DNA from: Zasmidium citrigriseum
Lineage: Eukaryota; Ascomycota; Dothideomycetes; Mycosphaerellales; Mycosphaerellaceae
Direction: 5' to 3'
Assembly: GCA_002786025.1 (NCBI GenBank)
Contig: NHNW01000014.1
Span: forward strand, 682,001 to 746,000
DNA length: 64,000 bases
Part shown: positions 43,983-53,248 of the stretch, piece by piece
Numbering within the stretch: the stretch's first letter is position 1
Layout of the letters: the number at the start of each line of letters is the position of its first letter
The notes under the pieces: generated by a model
Told to the model about the DNA's origin: nothing
What the model saw: only the letters and a program-made list of their open reading frames with translations
Databases searched by the model: none
Translations under genes and position numbers: made by a program

Positions 43983-44657
43983 ATGACGACCAAGCAGTAA
44001 GCCTCGACTCATGAGCTTGCACAAAAGTCCATCTGACCACATTACTGACACACTCCAACCAGGTCAGGCTTGTTCCGGCTGCCCCTCGAGTTGCGCCAGA
44101 CTATCTACGAGTATGCTTTCACCAAAGAAGTTCGCATCGTCTCTACACCAGTCTCGAAGAAAGCGGCTCTAAAGCTGAAGCTGCGATTCGTACCATGCTT
44201 CCCCCCTGACAAGTCTCCTCCATTCGGAGTCAAGGAGAGGAACACTGGACTACTTGGAACATGCCGCCAGATCCGCAACGAGGCAATGAAGTTTTACTAT
44301 CGCTGCACCATTTTCGCCTGCTTTGCATCCGCCGAGGCACTCGTTAAGTTCTTCAAGACGATCCCACCGCAATTCCAGCAGGAGATCAGGAACGTGCACA
44401 TCTGGATGGTCGTCGTGCCGATTGTCCGGATGCATCCTGCTCTTGGCCTTCTCGCTCAGTCTGAGAGCTGTGCGGATCGTAGAAGGAAGCTCAAGGTGAA
44501 GCTCGTCAACATCGAGGCCAGTTTGCAGCGAGAAGGAACCTTCCTGGCCTCCGGTGCTTTGAAGACCCTTGCACCTCTGTCTACTGCCAAGAACGAGCCG
44601 AGTCGGCATGTATGGACATCAGAACCTACAGATCTGGAAGAAGAGAGCGAAGACTGA
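43983..44657 (+). CDS. 2EXR/F-box-like protein, copy 3, 202 aa
   Basis: Exon 1 is only 14 nt (43983-43996, ATG ACG ACC AAG CA). A 66-nt intron (GTAAGC...CCAG) leads to exon 2 (44063-44657). The join reads MTTKQSGLFRLPLELRQTI, then YEYAFTKEV. Further blocks are RNTGLLGTCRQIRNEAMKFY and FKTIPPQFQQEIRNVHIW. Without the short first exon the protein would lack an ATG before the core motif, which is why I include it. The C-terminus is acidic (DLEEESED). Confidence 0.78.
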
Positions 44658-44989
44658 GAGCGATGTGAGGATCCTGTCAAAGTTGGTGGCATTCGGGCGA
44701 TCGATTTGTCAAAGCTCCATGGAATTACATAGGCGAATGCACGAGTTCCCATTGTCTACATAGATCTTCTCACACTCATATCCATGTTTGCCTAAGGCAG
44801 AAATTCTCCCTGCATAGTCTGCTGCCTGCCGCCTGCCGACTCCTGCTTGACTTGACATTCACATGATTGCCGCTTTTAGCTTCGCGCTAGCGGCCGCACA
44901 GACCACCGAGAGCATTCCGCACCAAGCTTGTCGGCTTTCCACCAGCCATTTTCTCCTCAAATCTTAAGACACTGGCCAAAGGCGCAGAC
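44658..44989. other. spacer between 2EXR copies 3 and 4
   Basis: No gene recognised. Contains a short CTGCCTGCCGCCTGCC repeat near 44821 and a GCTTCGCGCTAGCGGC palindrome-like run near 44880. Confidence 0.4.
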
Positions 44990-45526
44990 ATGGCACCGCC
45001 GTCGGATCAGGACAAACCAGCTCTCTTGACGTTGCCGCGTGAGATCCGCGATATCATCTACGACTATATCTGCGAAGACGTCATAGTCGACCCCGCAAGA
45101 GCGCCAGAGCAGACCCCCACATGCGAAAGCAACATCGGGTTCATCATGTCTTGTCGTCAGATCTATGTCGAGGCACGGAATATTTACTACCGCAAGACCA
45201 ACTTCACCTTCTTCGACGGTCCGCAGTGTGTGGAATGGCTTACCTGTCAACCATCACAGACTATTACCATTCTCGGCTCAGTACGAATCCAGGCACTGAA
45301 AGGCTGGATTTGCGAGCCTCGTCAAAATCAGGAGCAGAACCCTTTCGAGATCTTGCGACAATGGTGGAGTTTGAATAGGACGCAGAAAGGACAGTGGGAG
45401 CTCAGGAATATCAACGAGGCGCTGGCGGCGGCAAATCGGCCAAGTCTGCCGGCAGGTTCATTGCAAATCCAGCACGGCCGATCTGAGGGTTTCGCATGGA
45501 TACGTGTGCCGAGTGAAGAAGTCTGA
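44990..45526 (+). CDS. 2EXR/F-box-like protein, copy 4, 178 aa
   Basis: Single exon: ALLTLPREIRDIIYDYICED, then NIGFIMSCRQIYVEARNIYY and NFTFFDGPQCVEWL. It is the most diverged of the four copies: Asp replaces Glu in IYDY, and the second block is FIMSCRQ. There is no signal peptide or membrane helix. It ends the tandem array; the next gene is on the other strand. Confidence 0.78.
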   Translation: MAPPSDQDKPALLTLPREIRDIIYDYICEDVIVDPARAPEQTPTCESNIGFIMSCRQIYVEARNIYYRKTNFTFFDGPQCVEWLTCQPSQTITILGSVRIQALKGWICEPRQNQEQNPFEILRQWWSLNRTQKGQWELRNINEALAAANRPSLPAGSLQIQHGRSEGFAWIRVPSEEV

Positions 45527-45868
45527 AGGTTCTATAGAGCACGCTCATGTGAGGCGTACTTTGGTCTATGCAATTGTGTCACAGCGCTAATCTTTGACAG
45601 TCGTCACCACAATTCCAATACGAAGCGAGAAATGGACTTCGAGCATCAGATCGACTTCTATCAACGGATGAATAGAGTAAAGCGGCAATTCCTCATTGGT
45701 GCAAATGTACGAACCATGTGCTCGTTGCATCGGTCAGGCACGGTGAGAGGTACGAAGTTCGCGGCGGGCAAGGACTAGCATGAGCTTGCTCTCGGCTTTC
45801 CTTATCGGCGGTGCATCAATTTGCATGTAGCAGAGTATTGCATTTAAAGGTCTCAGACAGGCACCATT
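45527..45868. other. convergent intergenic region
   Basis: 3' flanks of 2EXR copy 4 (plus) and the questin-oxidase-like gene (minus). Nothing else seen. Confidence 0.4.
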
Positions 45869-47310
45869 CTAGATATGAGACTCCCTCCGGGCAGACCATC
45901 CTTCCTGCTTCTCGTCAAAGTCCGGAATGCCCGCACCAAAGCCAGTCCAGCCACGAAAGTCATCAAGGAACCTCAGAGCTGCTTTGAGATAGAACCCGTC
46001 CTTATCGCCCCAAGTCTCTTCGAAACTTTGCGGAGCTCGCACTGCCTTGAAGAAGTGGACGTCGATCTTGGCGGCTGGGTGTTCCCTAGCTGTCTTTCTC
46101 ACCCACTCCCAATCCCTCCCGTTGACGCTGACGTCTGTGATTCGTGATGCCCGGATGACTGGCTTCTGCTGGCATACGTACGTGGAGATCACCATAATTG
46201 CGTACTCACGCAACATATTTTCCTGCTTATTGGCAGGTATGTGGTGCCAAATGGAGCGTATGCCATGAGCCGTTGTCATAAGATGCAATAGAAAGAAGTC
46301 AAATTCCTTCTTCTCGTCGTAAGTTGTCATGGCAAGGACAGTGGCCAGATCACAGATGTGCTCCAGATGTTGTAATGGATTTTGCACTTCGAATGCATTC
46401 CAATGCTCGAGGATGGCCGCTCCGCCTTTCTCCATGATTTTTCCCATTTCAACAATTCCTGGATGCTCACTCAAATTGTCGAGACGAGAGTCGCCGGATA
46501 CCCGTTCAATGACTTCCGCCAAAGAAGTCGTTTTGTAAGTCGAAGTATCAGGCTGAGGCTCGTCCAGCAGAGTATGGAAGTCGCTGTAGTCTGTGCAAAG
46601 CAAGCTCAGGCCTTCTGAAGCTATCTCCTTGCTCTCGAAGTCATAGGCGTAGGCCAGATGAATGATCGGATGGCCCACTAGAGTAGTATCAGCATTGAAC
46701 ACCACGCCAAAAACAGTCATGGACATACATCCACCGACAAGGCCATTCATCATCGGCTTGTCCTGCTCGAACAAGTATCGATGCACGACCTTCTTCCAGT
46801 CTCCGTTTTCTTTCCGGAACTCTTCGTCAAAGAAATCGACGAACGCCACAGTGTACCTCAGAATTGATCAGTAGAGATTCGAGTGCAAAGTTGAAAGATG
46901 ATACATACTCTCGCTTTCCAAAACATTCTCTTAGACGACTTCCGTCGATTTTCTCCCCACGGGGAAAAGTATCGTCGATCTTGATCAGTGTCTCCATAAT
47001 AGCATCGTAGGTCTCTGTGAGACGCTCTGAACTTTGTCCAACGTCAAGCGCTGAGCAAAGTATCTATGGTTGTCGAAGTCAGTCCGGGCCCTACGAACGG
47101 TCGAGATGAGTTACTGACATGAGGCATATGATCGTGCAGAATCAAGTGAGGCTCTCGCAGCGGAGCTGCAGCTCCATGGTGGATCTTTAGAAGATCTCGC
47201 AAAGTCTCTTGTCTCTCGTCGGCCGGATTCGTGAGGTCGTACTTTCGCTGTTGTGGAAGATGGAACAGACTACTGCTAGGCGGCAGGCAAATGGACTTAG
47301 TTGTGGACAT
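45869..47310 (-). CDS. questin-oxidase-like protein (AflY/GedK family), 444 aa
   Basis: Exons: 47119-47310, 46909-47063 and 45869-46856; introns of 53 and 52 nt. The joins give HDHMPH then ILCSALDVGQ, and GKRE then YTVAFVDFFDEEF. Key blocks are LHDHMPH, KVVHRYLFEQDKPMMNGLVG, GGCMSMTVFGVVFNADTTLV and HPIIHLAYAYDF, the pattern of the cofactor-independent Baeyer-Villiger oxidases that open anthraquinone rings (questin oxidase GedK) and of aflatoxin-cluster AflY. Length is typical. No polyketide synthase lies in this window, so it may serve a cluster elsewhere or a remnant one. No signal peptide. Confidence 0.87.
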
Positions 47311-47985
47311 GGTTAAGAGTTTGCTTTGTGTCTGCAGTCCTTGATGGCGCCCGTCAATCAGCTCATATAATGAGTGATGCTACCGGCTCGCGGCCAAGAA
47401 GGGTTCCGTGATGTTGTAGAGCGGCTGGACAATAACGATTGATGCTAGAATCCTTAGCCGGAAATTCGGGCTTTGTGATTGCCTAGCCTTTGAGGATTGT
47501 TGCACATTTGCCACGCTCTTGTCATTCCACTAGGCAATTTTTGAGTGTATGAACGATCGCATTAGCCTTTCCTCCAATCTGTGACGCGGGCAGAGTCAAG
47601 TACTGAAGACGGCCACGAGGAAGCTTCATGCAGCTCCAGCTCCATCAGAGGCCAGAAGCCAGTCCCATCGTTTCGGACGATCCGCTAGTTCTAGTGAATG
47701 TAGGTCCAAACTTTCATGCTTCTTGCGGAGCATCCGATACTACGGGCGGCAGAGTGCTGCGAAGTATGATCCAAACTTCGCAGGGAACTGCTTGAGCGTA
47801 ACGCTTGGTGTGTGACCACCAAGAGTAGAGGCAGGGCAAATTAGATAGGGGAAGCTTTTTCATGTGAGCAAAGCAAAAATCGACGTTATGAGAGCGCTCT
47901 ATCTCGAGACTTGAAAAGGCCTGTCGTCGAAGCACCAGATATCGTGACTGCGTACATTGTAAAGGCTCACGTTCGTGATTGTGTT
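47311..47985. other. intergenic, nothing recognised
   Basis: Promoter of the questin-oxidase-like gene and 3' flank of the TAXI-like gene. No supported frame. Confidence 0.4.
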
Positions 47986-48999
47986 TCAAACGACCTGTGC
48001 ATCTTCGTAGAACTTCCGCGCAGCTCGATGGAGAGGGAGATGTGTCTTTGCCATAGCTTGCGGATCCAATGGCCATGTTAGAGGGCTCCTCTCCGACGGG
48101 ATATGCTTGTACTGTGCCTCCAGAACATGTCTAGTGTTGACAAGAATCCACGTTAACAGAGAGGCGACATCGTCCGGCATGTCGTCACGCACAACGATGG
48201 AAAAGTCGGAAAAGTCCATCCCAAGAGTCTCAGTGGAGATGTTTTTCCAGAAGTTCTTCCGCACCGTTGCGGGTCCGAGTCCGACCTCTGCTTGTAGTCT
48301 TTCCAAAGCTGCTGGCTCCGCGGAAACTGGTATCAACTGCTCACTTTCGATCAATCCTTGCCACCATGGTGTCATTATTGCTTCTTGCAGCAAGCAATCA
48401 GCCTCGCCTGCTACGACTTTATCCACGCAAGTATCGGGGCGATAGCCTCCGTCCAGTAGAGTTCCACCCCATGACTCTAAAACTTCCTTGTTGAGACCGT
48501 GGGCTTCGAGATACTGCATGGCAAGAAATCCAATGTTGCTGGTGCCATCGTCGGTAGATGTAACCAATTGCATCGGAGGCTTGACTCGATGGACGTCTGC
48601 CCACGATTTCACTCCATATTTTGGGTGGACCGCCATGACCATCCTGTCCGTCTGAGGAAGTACTGCAAGGGCTCTGAGACTGGGCATTGGGCCAGCTTTT
48701 GCAAACATGCCCGTACCATCCAATGCAGCTGGAGTGTGCCCGCTGGGGGTGATGATGCACAAGTCGAGCTGTCCAAGATATACATCCTTGACCACAGAAA
48801 CACCTCCATCAGGCATGCTTTTGATCGTTACTGCGGAGCCACGCCCTGCTCGATCACAGACCTCTTGTGTGAGCCATGAGCAGATGCGATGAAAGTTTGC
48901 TTGACCCCAGTCGCCAGCAAAACGTAACTGCAAGGTCCTGTCGATGGTAGGTGCAGGTCCACCCAAGGTCTCTGTCTTCTGGCTGGAGTTGACGAACAT
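47986..48999 (-). CDS. TAXI/TRAP-type solute-binding-like protein, 337 aa
   Basis: Single exon; the start is the ATG at 48999 (MFVNSSQKTETLGGP), since upstream codons in frame lack ATG. The body resembles the periplasmic receptors of bacterial TAXI-TRAP transporters: LQLRFAGDWGQANFHRICSW, LYLGQLDLCIITPSG-like strand order, LRALAVLPQTDRMVMAVHPK, and the closing THLPLHRAARKFYEDAQVV, which echoes the PLHPGA-R-Y end of TAXI proteins. No signal peptide is visible, and fungi have no TRAP membrane subunits, so it cannot work as in bacteria. It may be a small-molecule binder, enzyme or sensor. It is divergent from a Zn2Cys6 regulator across 463 bp. Bacterial origin by transfer is likely but not shown. 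Confidence 0.78.
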   Translation of the reverse strand: MFVNSSQKTETLGGPAPTIDRTLQLRFAGDWGQANFHRICSWLTQEVCDRAGRGSAVTIKSMPDGGVSVVKDVYLGQLDLCIITPSGHTPAALDGTGMFAKAGPMPSLRALAVLPQTDRMVMAVHPKYGVKSWADVHRVKPPMQLVTSTDDGTSNIGFLAMQYLEAHGLNKEVLESWGGTLLDGGYRPDTCVDKVVAGEADCLLQEAIMTPWWQGLIESEQLIPVSAEPAALERLQAEVGLGPATVRKNFWKNISTETLGMDFSDFSIVVRDDMPDDVASLLTWILVNTRHVLEAQYKHIPSERSPLTWPLDPQAMAKTHLPLHRAARKFYEDAQVV

Positions 49000-49462
49000 G
49001 ATTGAAGTTGAATAGTGAAGAAGCAACGGGACAATGTCAGACCTGTTCAAATATCGGGTCTTTCATCAGTTTCGGGGCATTTCAGGACCTGCATAGTGCT
49101 CATTCGAGGGAATGTCATAGCCGGCGGCTGACCCGCGCCGGCCAGCGGAATCTTCGAGGGTGAAGACAAGTCCATTTTGCAATCCTCCAGGATGATGTGA
49201 TACGGTTGTTGATGTTTGGTTAGATGGCGAGCAACAACGTGCAGTGATGATGTCTGTCATGAAATTTGACGGACGGTCCTTCCGCCGCGGAGCGGACCTT
49301 CCGCTTTCAGGAGTGGGGTCGGGGAAGTGAATGTCCGGGAGGTCTGTGCTTCTCGACATCACTCTTCCATGATCGTGGCAACACTCCAAAACACGGCATC
49401 AGCCCCGTGTGGCTTTTCAGCCGATGATTGTAACATCGCAGCATGTGAAAGCCGAAGTGAAT
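49000..49462. promoter_or_regulatory. shared divergent promoter
   Basis: 463 bp between the TAXI-like gene (minus) and the Zn2Cys6 regulator gene (plus). It contains a CG-rich palindrome at 49281-49291 (TCCGCCGCGGA) that includes CCG-N3-CGG, the half-site type bound by Zn2Cys6 dimers, framed by GGTCC and GGACC at 49275 and 49294. Autoregulation and control of the neighbour are plausible inferences. Confidence 0.5.
49281..49291. promoter_or_regulatory. candidate Zn2Cys6 binding palindrome
   Basis: TCCGCCGCGGA is a perfect 5-bp inverted repeat around a central C, with outward-facing CCG/CGG triplets. Framing GGTCC and GGACC add a second, offset inverted pair. Binding is predicted from pattern only. 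Confidence 0.4.
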
Positions 49463-51816
49463 ATGGATCGTCCGGCGTCGAAGAGACAAAAAGTGCTGAT
49501 TGCATGCGAGCCTTGCAGAACCAGAAAGGCGAGTGCGGAACGTCCGATCAAGGCACAGGGCGGCTGATACTCGCGTGCGCAGGCAAAGTGCGATGGCATT
49601 GGACCTGGTACGACCCTCGTCCGCTGAACGGCCGACTCTATCTGCTGACACTTGGCGTAGTTTGCGGACCATGCCAAAACAGGGCACGGAAGACCAAGAT
49701 TCAGTGTGAATGGAGCGATTCTGCTCCTAGTAACGACTCTGAACATCAGATCCAGGCTCTCCGAGACCGCATAGCTTTTCTGGAAAGCAGACAGCTGCAA
49801 GACTCTTCTGACCAACTGCCGGTTCTGGAACCCCCGTACAACGTTCCTAGGCCTCACGCACCTCTTTCTGGCCGCGGGGATGAAAGCAACGAGACTGACA
49901 CAGGAAGCCTGTCTACCAGAGCCGTGTCGCAAACCAATCATCATTTTTCTGAGCAACGTTCGACAGAGATTCAGCAGACTGGTGACGGAATCTTCGAGGG
50001 AGCTTCTTCCTCGACTACGTTTATGCAGAATGTCAATGCTCTTGTCGAGCAGCGACTTCAAGGAAATCGGAGTGAGCGCTGGCATTTCCTGCAGCCTTCC
50101 AGAAATGGAGCATACGATCTGGCGTCGACAAACTCTCGATCGTCTAAGCCCGGTCCTGCGGATCTCAGCTTACCTCTGCGAAAGACGGCCGATGGATTAA
50201 TGCATGTCTACTGGCGAGACATTCACCCATTTTCGCCGATAGTGGATCGCGAGCAGACAGAACAGCAGTATGAGAGCCTCTGGACTGGCGAAAATGACTC
50301 CGATCAAACTTCATTCTTGTGTCTGATCAATGCCATGTTTGCGCTCGCCTGCCAGCTGAATTCGGTCATTCCACCGCAAGAAAGAGCACATACATCGAGC
50401 ATATATCACTCAAGGGCCATGGATCTTCTGGATGTCTGGGAGACACCCTCGCTTCGACAAGTGCAATCTGTCATTTTGCTTGCTACTTGCTGTCACAGCA
50501 ATGACATGTCTCATCAGTGTTGGATGCTCGTGGGGGTGGCCATTCGTATTTCCCAGGCACTTGGCCTCCACTTGCCAGGAACTAGTGAGAAATCGCCAGA
50601 TGAGCGCTCTCGCCAGCTTCTCCGGACGGTGTGGCACGGATGCATCCATTTGGACCGTACTGTTAGCATGACCTATGGACGACCATGCGGTGCTGGCGAA
50701 CGACTGGCTAAAGCAGTTCCATTGCCCTCCTCAGTCTCCTCCAATGGCCGCATGGTCGAACCCTCTTCGACTATGAAGTACTTCAATCTGGCGGTGACAT
50801 TACAAAACAATCTTCACGAGATACTCTACTCACTCAGCGCCCCTGGGGTGGTGCAAGTTCAGTCTGTTGACGAATTGTACGATCGCTATTTCAGACATGT
50901 TCCGACTGATTCCAACAAGCCGTCTGTGATGGACATCGAAGGAGCTTTGCAAAGATGGCATAGCAGCATCCCTGCTGACATGAAAGCCAGCGCCTTCCAG
51001 TCGGCATCGGAGGAGACTGCTCTTCGTCGGCAAGCAGTCATGCTGGAACAACAGTGAGCTATCATATCCAGTTTCCGATCTGCGTCCAGTTCTAACGTTG
51101 GCAGCTATCTCCACGTTCGTCTCCTTCTACTTCGGCCATTCCTATCGGCAATCCTTGCCCTTGATTGGGATAAGAACTCCGAGAACGCTTCAACCGTGAC
51201 AACTCCACTGTCCGTCAACATCTCCATCCAGTGCGCCTCGACCTGCGTCAAAGTGGCCCAAGAGACGGTCAAGATAGTCCATACTCATCGTGCACGATCG
51301 GTCGGCATGGTCGGCAGCACTGCACCCTGGTGGTTCAATGTTCTATTCCTGTATACAGCAGCCACGGTGCTTAATGCCTCACTTCTCAGCAGGCAACTCG
51401 TCGAACAGCTGTCCGAAACTTCAATTCTCGACTCATGGCAGCAAGCTCTGGCCATTCTCGAAGAGTATGCCGTATTTGGTACGCGTATCAAACGCCTGGT
51501 AATCACTTTGCGAGTGCTGTTCGACACGGTTCCAAAACAATACTCGCAGCACAGACGCTGGAGGGAGCACAATGGGTCGAACGGACAGCCTCCATCCAGG
51601 CCCGGCGATACGTTTTCAGAGACACACAACACTGGACAGAGCTACTCCCAGGCTTTTGTGGCTCCTTTTACGCCACACTCATCGAACGACGTCCAAGTGC
51701 CTTCAGCGGAGCAGCATTTCGACTCCATTCCATCTATGGACGGCCTTTGGGAATTGGGCTTCGACCCTCTTGACCTAGCGTGGCTAACGGGTGTGCCCTT
51801 GGACCTTACAATGTAA
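49463..51816 (+). CDS. Zn2Cys6 transcription factor with fungal-specific TF domain, 731 aa
   Basis: Exons: 49463-49528, 49583-49607, 49661-51053 and 51105-51816. The zinc cluster is assembled from three exons: ACEPCRTRK, then AKCDGIGP, then VCGPCQNRARKTKIQCEW. The first intron uses a GC donor (GCGAGT), needed to bring in AKCDG; the second is GTACGA...GTAG. The loop before the last Cys is long (10 residues). A leucine/charged helix follows (HQIQALRDRIAFLESRQL). The middle-homology region contains HVYWRDIHPFSPIVDREQ and GVAIRISQALGLHLPG, then LLRTVWHGCIHLDRTVSMTYG. The last exon continues with hydrophobic helices and an acidic/aromatic tail (DGLWELGFDPLDLAWL) typical of activation domains. Likely regulator of the divergent TAXI-like gene. 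Confidence 0.85.
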
Positions 51817-52205
51817 AGTCCTGGACTTGTCGAGCCCTAACATCGATTACCACCCGGGAAACATCTGCGTGATTCAAGGTTCATGAACTCAAATTTTGCA
51901 CGTGAAAGCAGGAAGAACCACAACTTATAACGCCTGGGATTCAACAAAGTCAACGGCCTCAAGAGCCCCCGCGACCGAGACAAACTTTTCAGAGTATCCA
52001 GCAGCAGGATAATGAAAGGATCAAAGGAAGCTAGATTGGCGTGCAGATCGAGAACCCCGGATCCTCCGACATTGCAGCCTCGCTCTCGTTTGCATGAGGT
52101 CATCACCAAGACAATGTTGTTCGATTGACTTGATATACCAAGTCGCGCCCTCAAAAGGTCTCGATCAGCCAGCCAAAATCCATCGCAAGCATCAGATCTT
52201 CGACA
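51817..52205. other. intergenic, nothing recognised
   Basis: 3' flank of the regulator and promoter of the NAD(P)-binding protein gene, with no supported gene. Confidence 0.4.
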
Positions 52206-52991
52206 ATGCCAACTCATGTCATACTTGGCGCAACTGGCGGCACAGGGAGCGCAATCCTCCACAGCCTGCTCAAGAACAAGACACCAGACCTGACAATCAA
52301 CGTCCTCGTCCGTTCCAAAGACAAACTCCTCTCCCTCGTCCCCGAGATCGAGTCTCCTCCGAACAACATCAAGACCAACATCTTCAACGGCTCCATAACC
52401 GATTCGGGCGTCCTCGTCGACTGTCTCAAAAACGCCACAGTCATCTACCAATGCGTTGCATCACCCACGGGCTCTAAGACAACAACAATAGCACGAGACG
52501 CCGCCAAAGCCGTCATCTCGGCACTCGAGCAGATCCGATCGAAATCTTCCCACACCTACGAGCGTCCGACCGTCCTGCTAAACCGCTCCTCCGCCCTAAA
52601 CCCCGCGATCAAAGTCCCCATCTCAACACCCTTCTACTACTTCCTGAAATGGTCGCTCTACTACATGTACAACGACATCAGCCTCGCCGCCGAGACCTAC
52701 CGCGAAGCTGAATCACAAGACCTGTTACATGCCATCTTCGTCGACGCACCGAATCTCTTTCACCCTTTCGAGAGGATCAAGACCGGACACGAAGTCTTCG
52801 TCGAGGGGCCTATTTCGCTGGCTGTGAATTATGCGGATTTTGGGGAGGCCATGGTGGAGGTTGCGGAGAGGAGGGGAGAGTTCTCTGGGATGGCTGTGGG
52901 TGTTAGGGCCACTGGAGAAGTGGTGCCTGCTTGGGGGCCGAATTTGTATGCGTTGGCGAGTGGGACGTGGGCGAGGTTGACTCCTTGGTAG
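52206..52991 (+). CDS. NAD(P)-binding, atypical short-chain dehydrogenase (NmrA-like fold), 261 aa
   Basis: Single exon. The N-terminal Rossmann motif is HVILGATGGTGSAILHSLL, followed by INVLVRSKDKLLSL, NIFNGSITDSGVLVDCLKNA and VIYQCVASP, as in atypical SDRs. A YxxxK active site is not clear, so redox activity is uncertain; many such proteins are sensors or isomerases. The C-terminal region has NYADFGEAMVEVAERR, a common end helix. It is cytosolic. It may belong with the preceding regulator and TAXI-like gene, but there is no proof. Confidence 0.82.
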   Translation: MPTHVILGATGGTGSAILHSLLKNKTPDLTINVLVRSKDKLLSLVPEIESPPNNIKTNIFNGSITDSGVLVDCLKNATVIYQCVASPTGSKTTTIARDAAKAVISALEQIRSKSSHTYERPTVLLNRSSALNPAIKVPISTPFYYFLKWSLYYMYNDISLAAETYREAESQDLLHAIFVDAPNLFHPFERIKTGHEVFVEGPISLAVNYADFGEAMVEVAERRGEFSGMAVGVRATGEVVPAWGPNLYALASGTWARLTPW

Positions 52992-53248
52992 AAATACAAA
53001 CACATTATGAAATGAAACGAAATGGTATAGAATGACATATAGTAATGTACAATTCATTGCGTTGTATAGACACACATCACGCATCCACAGAACGCCTTTT
53101 CGCGGGATACATGACATCTACCAAGACCAGTGCGCAAAGTCACTCGAAACGCCACGCTATGCTTTTGTTTTGGAGTATCATCACAATCGGAATCACAGTC
53201 TACCTTTTCCGTCCTTCGCGCATACCAATCCCTTTTCGCGCTTTCCAT

